Positions 1-35,580 of a stretch of DNA of 64,000 nt are shown one piece after another. Under the pieces are notes generated by a model. That model made no database searches and was not told where the DNA came from. It worked only from the letters and a program-made list of their open reading frames with translations. Positions within the stretch are counted from its first letter, which is position 1; every line of letters begins with the position of its first letter. Position numbers and translations under genes: made by a program. This stretch comes from Mastigias papua (taxonomy: Eukaryota; Cnidaria; Scyphozoa; Rhizostomeae; Mastigiidae): positions 407,001 through 471,000 of the forward strand of contig OZ025278.1 in NCBI GenBank assembly GCA_964019165.1, given 5' to 3'.

Positions 1-70
1 GCAAACATGATCTCCAGATAAAAAATTCGCCAAACCATTTAGAATTTTAATAACCGACAATTCAGCTTAC

Positions 71-8332
<8,262 letters not shown>

Positions 8333-9426
8333 GCTGCGACAGGTGACTGCAGCTATTAATAAAGGAGGCCTGCAGTAACATGATACATATCAAGAAGGTA
8401 GTCTTTAAGGCTACGATCAAAACGCCTTCCTTGACTTGACCACTTTTCCCGAATTTCGTCAGCTTTCATTTTGCTCCCTTGAATTGATCATGCACGAACA
8501 TACATAGTCCTCCGCAGAGGAGCTGGTCTGAAGCGTGCGTAAATAAAGTAAAAAATAGAGGAATAAATGATTGTAAAAGATTAAGTTATGAATTTTGAAG
8601 TACTTAATTTCCAATGCAAGTCTACTTCTACACAAAGAAATGGCAATTATTGCATCCCATGCACATGGCTGTCGCGGGAGAAACAAAAAACCGCAAACCG
8701 TGCAAACAAATGATATCAGTTTGGTTAACTATGAACATAGGACAGAGCACAGGGAACAATAACAGAAACCGGGAATAGTCTGCTTGAGGTTATGAAAGTC
8801 GTTCAGAAAGTGTCAACAATACAAATATTGAAACGACGAGCAACAATGAAGAGGCAACAAGGAACAAAAATTTCATATTCTTATCTTTGTAAGGGTAACT
8901 GCTAAGATCATGAGAAAATACTTTATCCTGGAGAAAAGGAAATAAAAATGGGCCACGGTGACAACAGACTTGCATTAGTAAAGTTGAGAGACTATTGGAA
9001 CAAATGAAGTTAGTTCATCAAAGGTGTACAAATCATTTCATCACAACAGCTAATACATATCTTGGCAGAAAATTCAAAAAAATCATGCTCAGTTAATTTT
9101 TATAGTTGAAACATAAAAATTAGTGACAACATATCTAGTCGACGATAAATGAAGCATAACTTCAAGAGAGATTGAATAGAAATGGCACCTGTATTTATTC
9201 GAATTGTTCTCTTTGGGAATAGGTAGCTAACATAATCTGGACAAGTAAACACTAAGTGTTTCGTTTACACACTACATCCAAGCTCCATAAAAAGTCCTAA
9301 TAAATCTTAGAATAGTTTGTATGGCAAGGGAATTTTATCCAGAGTAAGATTAACTTTGAAAACGACAATTAGGGCGTAGAAGTGAGGCTTATAGTATTTC
9401 TGGAAACAAAATATATTAAAATTAAA
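8333..9426. other. Spacer between SNX19-like start and DLAT 3' end
   Basis: This roughly 1.1-kb spacer separates two minus-strand genes. It should hold the SNX19 5' UTR and promoter and the DLAT 3' UTR. An AATAAA on the minus strand at about 9192-9197 could be the DLAT polyadenylation signal, some 230 bases after its stop. No conserved coding segment, RNA gene or repeat was recognised. Confidence 0.5.
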
Positions 9427-10556
<1,130 letters not shown>

Positions 10557-10561
10557 CTATA

Positions 10562-10761
10562 NNNNNNNNNNNNNNNNNNNNNNNNNNNNNNNNNNNNNNN
10601 NNNNNNNNNNNNNNNNNNNNNNNNNNNNNNNNNNNNNNNNNNNNNNNNNNNNNNNNNNNNNNNNNNNNNNNNNNNNNNNNNNNNNNNNNNNNNNNNNNNN
10701 NNNNNNNNNNNNNNNNNNNNNNNNNNNNNNNNNNNNNNNNNNNNNNNNNNNNNNNNNNNNN
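10562..10761. other. Assembly gap (200 N)
   Basis: A run of exactly 200 N, typical of a placeholder for a gap of unknown size. It begins next to a DLAT splice acceptor on the minus strand. The 5' parts of both DLAT (left) and VPS11 (right) are missing from the visible flanks, so the real gap is almost certainly larger than 200 bases. Confidence 0.97.
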
Positions 10762-12506
10762 GACCCAATTGTAAATGAACTATATAAATATAACTATATG
10801 TTGTATTATTATTATGTTGTATTATTGTACTATATATGTTGTATTATTATTATGAAACTTACTTACTTTTACTTTTTAATTTTGAAGCATTTATTTGCTC
10901 TGTCCTTGTTCTATTGTATAGAACCGGACTATTTTTATTGTACTCGCAATCGCAATAGTGGAATATATTGAATGAAACTTACTTATAAAGAACTACCCTG
11001 AACACCAATACCATCACCCAAGAGAGCCTGTATATATCAAAATGATATATCATAGTGAATACTGGTGGAATCTCCCAATAGTAGCAGCTTTGAACGTTCC
11101 TCACAATAAGCCTGACTTAATCATTTAGGACAAATTAAAGAAAATGTGCACTGTCATTGAGTTGAGTTGCCCATCTGATGTCAACATCTCTCATAAGTTC
11201 CAGGAAAAAATCAGCAATTATGCATGGTTGCTATAAAAGATGCAAATCCTTTATCCTGATTATCGCTTTGAAATACTACCTATAATAGTTGGAGAACTTG
11301 GCTATGTACTGTCATGCCTCTTCAACTACATGACTGGCCTCGGATTTGAAAATAAGAAGCTTTGAGGCACATCAACAAAATGCAAGCAATTGTAAAGTAG
11401 TGGAGCAGTTGAAATCTGTAAACCATTCTTAAACTTCTAAACTTTTGGAACTCCATCAATAAAAAAACTAGCTTTGATTTGAGTAAACTGTGCTGATTTT
11501 AGGTTTACTGCAAATTTAATTTTTGGCACCTAATAACCAATCTTGTCTTGAAGTTTGAGACCGGTTGGTTCTTATTAGAAAAATTATGTTCTAAAAACGG
11601 AAGAAGATTGGGAGATATATAAATATTTAATATGCCAACTTTACTGCATGGAATTATATTAAACTGCAAATTTCTACTTCGCCTTTCTCTGATTTTTATT
11701 GAATGTGAATTTAATCAACTGCAATTTTGCAAGAAATATATCAAACAAAAGAACAATCTGTAGAACCAACAAATTTCAATGACCAGCATTGCCCTTGATA
11801 GCTGCTTTTTACGAGCATCATTATCATCGTACCCTCTGCCTCTATGGATGGTGGCACGTTATCAGATGGCTCGATGAAGAATGATTTCCAGCAAGCAACA
11901 GATTTGCTGCTCTCCTGGTGTTTCTTTCTTGACTTGTGTTGCGTTATATCAGATTTTTTCCGTGTGCGAGAGACACGTTTATATTGCAAATTGTACGACG
12001 GATGACACTTATGAATGGAATCTTTCATTGAAGTAAAACATTCATGAACAAGCTGTGACGACTTTTCTAGGACAGCAGTAAAATTGCACGAATGTTGATC
12101 TGTCTTTGCTTCAGAGAACATGCTCTTTAGGACAATGCCTACTCCTATCATTCATAACATATTTTACCAGTTTTCTCGCAGACACGTTTTTTGTTGGATT
12201 TAAATTATTAGAAATTCGAATGTTGGTGTATTTATTAAACAATACTTTCGTTTAGACCATGCACAAGTGCCAGAATGTTGCTGTTGAAAACATGTAAAGT
12301 TCCCTCTACTAGAAAACACTAAAAAGTGGGAGAATTTGATCAAAAACGGGAGAGCGGGAGATTTACCAACGAAATGGGAGTCTCCCGGACTAAACGGGAG
12401 AGTTTGAATATATAAGGTATTACTTTCTGTCTGTATCCCCAGCAATGCTATTCAATTGGATTGCTTTGATACCTTGTATTGTTGAATTGGATTTCTTTAA
12501 TTTAAG
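10762..12506. other. Gap-to-VPS11 interval with retroelement debris
   Basis: Apart from the retroelement relic at 11098-11365, no exon of VPS11 or DLAT could be found here. A 136-codon minus-strand open frame (11741-12151), rich in Ser and Lys, resembles no family I recognise. Another frame (12200-12445) overlaps a stretch repeating GGGAG and CTCCC. Both may be spurious. Confidence 0.4.
11098..11365 (+). pseudogene. Decayed retroelement C-terminal domain relic
   Basis: Reading one plus-strand frame gives VPHNKPDLII, stop, DKLKKMCTVIELSCPSDVNI, then KFQEKISNYAWLL, stop, KMQILYPDYRFEILPIIVGE and LGYVLSCLFNYMTGLGFENK. The order of PDL-I, C-VIE-SCP-DVN, Y-LYPDY and PI-VG-LG resembles the domain found downstream of reverse transcriptase in invertebrate retroelement proteins. 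At least two in-frame stops interrupt it and a third ends it, so it is a non-functional fragment. The reverse transcriptase part is absent and may lie in the gap or have been lost. Confidence 0.6.
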
Positions 12507-27548
<15,042 letters not shown>

Positions 27549-27872
27549 AGAAGTAATTTTGGCTGAAAGTATGAATTGTTTCAACAGAATCATTCAACAG
27601 AACTGCAAATCTTTGCTTATATAATTTATGGTTACGTCAGAGGAGCTAGGTAGTAAATATATATATATATATATTTTGATAATGTGTTAATTTGTGTATA
27701 GAATTTTGATTATGGGAATTCAAATATCCCTTTGATGGAAGGGTAACAGTATCCGGTATTATCTTTATCGAGCAATATCATAGTTAATCACTTTGGGCTA
27801 GAAAGTTTTATACATAGCTGATATTGATAGAAACAAAATGGCAAATTTCATTTTAAATGTTGCGGAGAAATT

Positions 27873-30800
27873 CTATTTTTTTCTGCAAACTGTTGTGCCA
27901 TCGCCTAGTCTGAGCATAGAAATTTCGACCCTAGAATCGTTCTTGATTTTTCTGTTCAATTCATAAATTGCTTTGGTGTTCTCATCAAAGTCAGATGGAT
28001 CACCGAGGACTCTTTCACTCCACAGGGTGTTGTCTATTGCTATTATCCCACCTGTCTTCAGAAGAACTAGTGCTCTTTCGTAATATCTGCCGTAGTTCGG
28101 CTTGTCGGCATCTATGAAGACAAAATCAAATGTGCCTTCTTTGCCATCTTCTATAAGCCTGTCCAGTGTTTGAACTGCTGGCCCAAGCTCAACTTTGATC
28201 TTTTTTGCACACTCATCCGACCAGAAAGGCTTTCCAATATTTATGAAATCTTCTGAAATGTCACATGCGATAACGTCACCGTCATCTGGTAGTGCTAGAG
28301 CAACGCTGCATGCATTGTACCCAGTGAATGTGCCAATTTCAATACACCTACAATGAATCACATAGGCATTTTACCTAGGAGAACCAAATTTTCCTACACC
28401 AGGTTAATCTGAACGATTGCATGAATCGTTCGTTGATCAAATGGAAGACTAGATGACTCGGCTTAAGCTTGGAGTTTTGATTGGGAAATTTAACGATTGC
28501 AAGTTTTGTTGCAAAGTTTTCATGTTCTTTCCAACATCTTTTGGTTCTCTTGTTTTTCCATATAGATAGGCGAGCATCCTGTTATGGATATCCACAGCAT
28601 TTAGAAAACTATATTTACGAATCATATACTTGCATGAAATATTTATGTCACGAAGACGCACAAACGCTACAATGTGTCGCAAGTTATAATCCGTAAGTCA
28701 CGTGGATGCCGCTTGTCTCGCTCGAGGTTTTCGTTATTGAATTTCTGCCATCGTATGGTTTGGGTCTCATCATCTTTCAGTTGATGAAGTCCCTACTTTG
28801 AAAGTTTGTTTCTAATGGAAACGATCCAAAACACTTTTTTATGTTCTGCAATTGAATGTTTAATATGATTTTATCAGTCCTAAACTAGGACATCTCTGTG
28901 TTGTCTTTGAATTCTGAGGATGCAAATCTGAACCTTAAATCCAAAGATTTGGCCTATCTGAACGAGGCCTAAATGAAGATCTCGTGCACTTTGGTTTGTC
29001 TGGTTAACATCTGACCCTTAGTGACCTTTTTGAAATACTTCCCCTATCTCGAAGAGAGAAGTTGATCTTGGGCCAACTTGCTTTTTCTATGTTCGCGTTA
29101 TAGATACAGTACGTGGCTGGTTGTCAAACAGCCTGAGATTGAAAACTTCTTTCCGTTATACAAGGAGTATACAGGTGTCATTGCTCGTTTTGATATAATC
29201 AAAGAAAATCATCTGATTTTATAGTTCAACTGGCTTAAACATTATTTGACTTGACAGTACAATAAATTATCGCAGATTTTTAACCAATGACTAAGTTACT
29301 TGGAAACACAAACCAAGGAATCTAAGACATTTTAGTATTATCCAAATACCTTCAAGCCCAAACAGACTCAAAATTTCTCGTGACGTTTGAGGAAATATAA
29401 GCAGATTTTATCAACTGACAGCTTCGGTTGGTGAAAATTCCCTTTCGTTTTGTAGAAGCACTGATTAAAACGGTAGACAGTGTTGCCCCAGAGAAAGACA
29501 TGATATGTGGACGATCTTTGGTTGTGTTCTGTTGAACTGTTGTAATGTCAAGGTCTCTGCTTGCTATGAGGCAGGTGCAGTTGGATTTTTATACCAACTG
29601 AGGGCTGATTTATACGTCGTGCTATACTCGAGTCGAATCGATTATTTGCACCTGAAAAGTTCTAAATGTTGATTTGGTCCGAGTGTAGCACGGCGTATAA
29701 ATCAAAACAGCCCATGACCTGTTTTTAGCTCTAGTCAAATGCTTAGCACGACTAGAGCTCGACTGAGTAGGCCGTGTTACACGGCCAAAGCACGGCTTTG
29801 ATTTAAACGTCGAGCTTAGCTCGTTTCGAATCAATTACAATTTATTGTAGTCCGCAGGGTTAATTAATAATATTCGTTATATCTATAAGGCAATGAAGTT
29901 TAAACAAAGAAAGTTCCCGCCACCACTGCACAGCGAAGCTGCTTCGCTTACACTTGTGAAAGCGCGACAGAAGCTCGACGTATAAATCGAATAGGATTTC
30001 ACTCATGAGCTGTAGTCGCGCTTTCGTCGATTTTAATAGCAATTGATTCGACGCGAGTAAGGCACGACGTATAAATCAGTCCTGAGAGAAAATATCCTTG
30101 ACTCTTTTATGTTCATTTTGCGGAGCATTCTTCAACCATGAACTGTTGAAGTACGTGATAAAGGATCTTCACGGAAAATGCCAAGGCGTGAATAAAGAAG
30201 GCGTTTGAGAGTGAGGCAAAGTATTTTTGTCGACTTATTTATTATTTGGTTCTACAGTTGCATAACTGTCAATGGCTGCACAATCAACAGTACACTGAGT
30301 GCACATATTTTTTATAAAAATGCTTTTTCGCATAGTACTGACACTGCCTTAGCTTTTCAATGGCGTCATTTCTGAAACGATCTTAAGACTTTCATTGTAA
30401 TTAAGTCCTAGTTGGCGTGACACTACGTTACACGGGCAGACAGGCACTACACAAACACAACACTCATGGAAGAGAGGCTAACAAGCGTACAAACATAACA
30501 CTCTAATGAGACTCTAACACCCAGGTTACCACAAAAGGTATGCAAATTAGGTAAAAAGTAATTGTGGCCTTGTATGAATATTCGAATTTTGAAGGTATAT
30601 GACCTGTCAACTTTCTTAGGCCTCACAAATCCAATACTGAACTATCTTAAACTTTTTGAGCATTCAAGAAATACTTTCTTATAAAAAATACGTGCATTGG
30701 CATCGAATGCACAAACAATAGCTGAGGTAAGTACAGTAGAGAATGGCCTACCGTTTCGCTCCATATGTTCTAAGAAAGAGCCTCAGAAATTGGGCCTCTA

Positions 30801-31071
30801 ATGGATCAGCTATCATCCCAAAACTATTGCCGGTACGTGATCTCGTTTCCTCTCTTAAGTCCCTCAGAAATGCTGGTTCTCTTAATGAGTTTTCCAGAAT
30901 GTAGGCCATTAACTGATCCTCTTCGTTATGATATGACTTCATGCGTTTTCCTGTGTGTTTCTCTCCTCTCTTTTTCTTCGCACCGAGCATATAACCAATT
31001 GCAGCAGATACAGAAGCGACTCCACTGCTGAGCAAAATAATTTTCATGTGTTTCGATAAAAACTCAGCCAT
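27873..31071 (-). CDS. COMTD1: COMTD1-like O-methyltransferase A (membrane-anchored)
   Basis: Two exons, 30752-31071 then 27873-28347, join in phase (CG plus G) to give 264 residues, close to the family's usual length of about 260. Residues 9-30 form a hydrophobic N-terminal segment. Then follow YILENSLREP and LREET, the SAM-binding motif CIEIGTFTGYNACSVALALP, and FVFIDADK with IAIDNTLW, which match the acidic and Asp-Asn metal-binding positions of cation-dependent CCoAOMT-type enzymes. Known chemistry: SAM-dependent methylation of catechol-like hydroxyls; the substrate here is unknown. The end is convergent with VPS11, with 324 bases between stop codons. The 2.4-kb intron contains a MITE at 29602-30082. 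The start is the first ATG before the anchor. Confidence 0.9.
29602..30082. mobile_element. MITE with nested internal inverted repeats
   Basis: The terminal inverted repeats share CTGATTTATACGTCGTGC and begin GGG on the left and GGA on the right. TGA is present on both outer flanks (29599-29601 and 30083-30085) as a candidate 3-base target duplication. Internal variants of the end motif recur at about 29688-29715, 29800-29830 and 29975-29995 in both orientations. No transposase is encoded. It lies in the intron of methyltransferase A. It is a non-autonomous DNA transposon of uncertain superfamily. Confidence 0.7.
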
Positions 31072-32266
31072 TTTTGTAGCAATATGAAGCTTCTGTTTGC
31101 TTGACTTGTGCGGCTGGAAATAAAACCTATATGATAAGAAGGCTTACAGTTACATAAGCTGTGTAACTGAGAGAATCACACGTGACTCGGAGTGGAGTTA
31201 AAAAGCTAAAGGAATGACATATATCAGGCGGGCAATCGACATTCAAAGATGCGGATGGCTCCATGCGCGCAGGAGGATAAACGCTAAGCGAAACTGCACC
31301 CAAAGACTATGACTGCAAGTCGTAAATCGAAAGAGCAAAATACACGAATCAACAGCCAGAAAGTCTTTAAACCGATGTGTGTACTAAGCTAAAAACACGT
31401 ACTTTGACGCTGAAACAGTACCAATAACTTTCCGCATTTATCTTAGTATGCCCAAGAAGTTAAATGTTAGGTGGACAAGGCAACCAGACGCATTCAATAT
31501 TTGAAAAAAAACATTAATTTCTAACCTCAGCCAAAGGTCATTGCATGTCCACAGATCTTGTCGGTCATACATGCACATTTGCATTAGCTATGAACTAAAG
31601 TTGACGTAGATAATGCGTATATTCTTAAATTCAGATTTATGTAAGTCGTAAGATTCATCATACCACAGAGAGGGGCGTTGTTGTGCTTTTAAACGGGTAT
31701 GGCCTGTGAAGCGCCATTTCGTTAAGTCGTTAAGTTGTGGCCTTACATCTATAGATAATGTTTAGCCACACTAAATTGTGCAGCTTACAAGGTGCAGAAT
31801 CGAAGGACATAAAGAAATAGGAAACATTCTATCCGTTTATATCTTAGGTATCTTAGAACATGTCAATAAAATGAGACAGGTTTTCAGTAACTAAATTAAA
31901 CCTGAGACCCAAGTTCGACAAAACTTTAGTTTTACACTCATCTGAGCTGTGATGTAGTGTAGTAATGGGTAAAATATCTGATTGCGGCGATTTTCTCCAG
32001 AGGAAGCCGTAGTTGTTTGAAAATATTGAAAATACCCCACCAGCCAGTGCGTTCAAGATAGAAGTGAACGACCCTGCAAGGACAAATTAATCCCAATGCC
32101 AAACAACAAATTCAATGCAATGTGAACTAACAGGGAAAATGTTGATGTGATACTGCTAAGCGTGAAAGCGTATGTCACGCGCCCTGGGCTTCTTCATACA
32201 CGTTGCAGATCTCATTGAGTGCTACTTCAATTTGTAAATCGGTCCCCTACATAAATGGAGAATTAA
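31072..32266. other. Intergenic, methyltransferase A promoter side
   Basis: This interval lies upstream of the first exon of methyltransferase A and includes its 5' UTR and promoter. No exon, RNA gene or repeat was recognised up to the MITE that begins at 32267. Confidence 0.4.
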
Positions 32267-32631
32267 GGCCCCGTTCACATTGCTCCGTATTCGTATGAAA
32301 ACGGATACAAAAGTATCCGTTTTTGCCTTGCGTTCACATTGCTCCGCTATGAAAACGGAGACTTTTGAAAACGCACTTTGAAAACGGATACTTTTGAAAA
32401 CGGAGACTTTTGAAAACGCAAAAATGCAGCGTGAACATCGAAAACGGATACTTTTGAAAACGCTAGTATAAGACTCAATATCATGCCGTTTTCCGCTGTA
32501 CCTGGAGGGGAGCAATGTGAACACTTATCGTTTTCATAGCGTATTCAAATGTACCCGGAGCAATGTGAACAGGCAAAACGGATCGAAATGAAAACGGGTA
32601 AAAACGAATACGGAGCAATGTGAACATAGCC
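32267..32631. mobile_element. PIF/Harbinger-like MITE with TAA target duplication
   Basis: A 365-base element flanked by TAA on both sides (32264-32266 and 32632-32634). The ends are inverted: the left starts GGCCCC then GTTCACATTGCTCCGTATTC, and the right, read on the minus strand, starts GGCTAT then the same 20 bases. The interior contains several mirrored copies of AAAACGGATACTTTTGAAAA and no coding frame. The 3-base TWA-type duplication and GGC-start ends fit non-autonomous PIF/Harbinger elements. Confidence 0.75.
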
Positions 32632-32913
32632 TAATTCAATACATTCCATGCTTGGATAATGCACTGGCTGGCGTTAACCTGTTAGAAAAGAGAGCCAGGG
32701 AAAATGGACGACAAAACACAAGAGGCAATGAAAAAAAGAAACGAGAAATCCCTCGAAATAGTAAACAATAAAATATGCAAAGTTGATAGACAATGTAGCA
32801 CAAGGAGTTCAAAGTCGTGTTGTGAATGCTAATCCTATGGTAGAACCCCGGTGTAAATAACATACGTGATAAAAATATCGATTCCAAGTCCTTTACTTTC
32901 TAAATGTCAAATG

Positions 32914-35580
32914 TCATTTTTTCTTGCATAAAAATGTCCCATCGCTGACAGTAAGAAATGATATTTCGACCCTCTCATCGTTTTTTATCTTCTTGTTAAG
33001 ATCAAAGATGGCTTTTGTGTCCTCATCAAATTCTTCTTCGTTGCCTACCACCTTGCCACTCCAGAGCGCATTGTCAACTGCTATGATACCACCCGGCTTC
33101 AAAAGGACGAGTGATTTTTCGTAATACTTGCCGTAGTTGCTCTTATCTGCATCAATAAATGAGAAATCAAACTTCCCGGCTTCTCCATCAGCAATCAACT
33201 TGTCCAGTGTTTCAACAGCTGGGGCTAGCTTTACTTTGATCTTTTTGGCACATTCTTCGGGCCAAAATGGCTTCCCAATATTGATGAAATGGTCGCTGAT
33301 GTCACATGCAATCACCTCGCCATCTTCTGGCAATGCAAGAGCGATGCTGCATGCATTGTATCCGGTGAATGTCCCAATTTCCAGACACCTGTGGCAGAAG
33401 ACAGTAAAACTTTATTCTTTACTTGGATCGTGAAATTTGAAGCTTTATGTGCCAGGGGCGGCACTAGCTACCGTAGACTGGGGGAGGGGGATTTTGATAG
33501 AGCACGCCCTTTTGAAGTTGTCCCTTATAACATCGTGTAATAAGAAATGATAACATTGAACTATGCATTGGTAGAAATCCCCCACTTCCTTAAACCTTCT
33601 CTACTCGGATTTGGACAAAGTATGAAATAGATACTGGAGAAAAAAAAAAGGACGTGTTCCCCAGGCCCCTGGTGACGCCTCCACTAGTTTTCAATTATTC
33701 GCATGCGTATGTTGTGACACATAGAGCAGTGGTTCTTAACTTGGGTCGCATTCAACCCCAATAGGTTTGGCGAGTCAGTTTCAGGAGTTCGGCGTAGGTA
33801 TAGACACAAACCTGATGCATATAATGGGTATGTGCACTTATAAAACATAAATCCAAAGCCTGAAATACTCTGTCCAATTCACTGGATTCGATCAGATGGA
33901 TCATCCAATTTATTGGATGAAAACGCCTGTTTACGCTCATCCAATAAAGTGGAATGATTTTCTGTAAAACTTCCTCATTTCACCATGAATGTTTCGCTAG
34001 TGAGTAGTCATAGTTGCCATCAGTAATAACAAGCGATAAAGAAAGCGCCAGAAAAGGCAGAAATCGGTTTGGGATAAAGGATAGCTAACCCGACGCAATG
34101 AGCTCAGCAGGAGAATGACGAGGCTATCACCATTTGCTACGCAGACCTGCAATATTCATTTCGCAGGCACAAAAGTATTTGGTCAAAATGTATTCCAGAG
34201 ATATGTGAAGTTTTGTACAAGCAACCAAAGAAGAAATTTGTTGAAAACCGTTGAAATTTAACAGCCATCTTTACTTCGCGAGCGTGTGGACGAAAGAAGA
34301 AGGCGTGACTGAAAATATTCATAATGGCTGACAAGGAATATCTAACATGCAGTTAGGGAGAGAAATGATCACCTCCCAAGGGTAACTGCGTAGCAAAATC
34401 TGTTTATGTGAAGGCAAGCCTACTGTTTATATCCCGAGATCACTCTTTATACTTTGTCTATTTGATGTTTACAACGCATAGTACGAACATCAGTTGTAAA
34501 CAATCTAACTAAAGTACTTGTTTTTCATAACTGTATATAGGCAGTCCTTAATTTGCGTATATTTTCTTTCAGCTTAGTCATTTTGCTTGCAGACGGCTTT
34601 TGGCATTCTTTAACTGATTACTGGAAGCAAACAGGAACTACCTTGATCCAGACAAAATATTGACACACAGACACTAGGTTTACCCTTGCAATTGCATCAC
34701 AGTAATCCGGCATAAATCAGACTTATTCACGTAGGGAAAATAGTGCTATGCAAAAAGTACAGTATGTCAAGTTTAAGTGTACAGTATAGGCGCACCTTCG
34801 TAGCGTCAGTCTAACCGTAACTGCATATAAATATCTAACGCTACCCCCAACCCTGCCCCTAACCCTAGGGGGTAAATGGGGTAGAATATGAATGTACAAA
34901 TGAAAAGCTATCGAATGATGTATAATTTGTGGGGGGGGGTAGCTCCCTGTAATCACTGTGAGGTGCAAAACCTTACTAGCACCCACCCACCCACCCCCAT
35001 ACCGTTATATCATTGGTACTTTTTGAACAACCCCAAAAGAAGGCTGTCATAGGCGGAAGTGCGCAATGGCACAATACAACAATCTGCCCCTTTATTTCAG
35101 ACTACAGTCACCGTCAAACGTCTTGGAACACTTGTATTACTTTTGACTCAAAGAGCAAACTCCCGCACTCCCTCAGAACAATGTTCAATTCAACAGCGAT
35201 TGTCAAATAAACTGCACTATTCAATTGGGTGTTACACGGACATTTGGCAGTGATTGTAGGCCTATTTCAGACCCTCTGACTGGTTGTCAAAGCCAATGTT
35301 ATCAAGAGGTGAATCCGCAGCAGTTGTCGAAGATTTTACTACATGTGGGAATGAGTCAGTGAACCTACCTTTTGGCACCGCAAGCGCCAATCAAGAATCT
35401 TAGAAACTGTGATTCAATTGGGTCCACTAACATTATAGATGCTCGGCCAAGAGACTTCTTTGTTTCATCTCTTATCTGGCGAAGGGAATCAGGTTCTCTC
35501 AGGGAGTTTTCCCAGATGTATTTTGTTACTGGATTGCTTTCTGCTTCCAAGAATGATTTTCCATATGAATCTTCAGCCAT
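32914..35580 (-). CDS. COMTD1-like O-methyltransferase B, proximal first exon form
   Basis: Exons 35369-35580 and 32914-33388 join in phase (AG plus G), giving about 228 residues. The first exon encodes MAEDSYGKSF, KYIWENSLREP, LRQIRDETKKSLGR and ESQFLRFL. The second supplies the SAM site CLEIGTFTGYNACSIALALP, then FSFIDADK and IAVDNALW with the metal-binding Asp and Asp-Asn. Unlike copy A there is no N-terminal hydrophobic anchor, so a soluble cytosolic protein is inferred. An upstream in-frame ATG at 35688 would add 36 residues not shared with the paralogues; I prefer 35580, which matches the start of the distal first exon. The same catalytic exon can be joined to the first exon at 37196-37395. 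Confidence 0.8.

Noticed and set aside
12200..12445. 81-codon minus-strand frame with repeated CTCCC/GGGAG
   Set aside because: No family recognised; the composition is explained by short internal repeats and there is no splice or neighbour support.
33727..33745. hAT-like terminus CAGTGGTTCTTAACTTGGG, and similar sequences at 39825 and 44107
   Set aside because: Only one end could be seen at each place and no flanking duplication was found, so these are noted within interval descriptions rather than called as elements.
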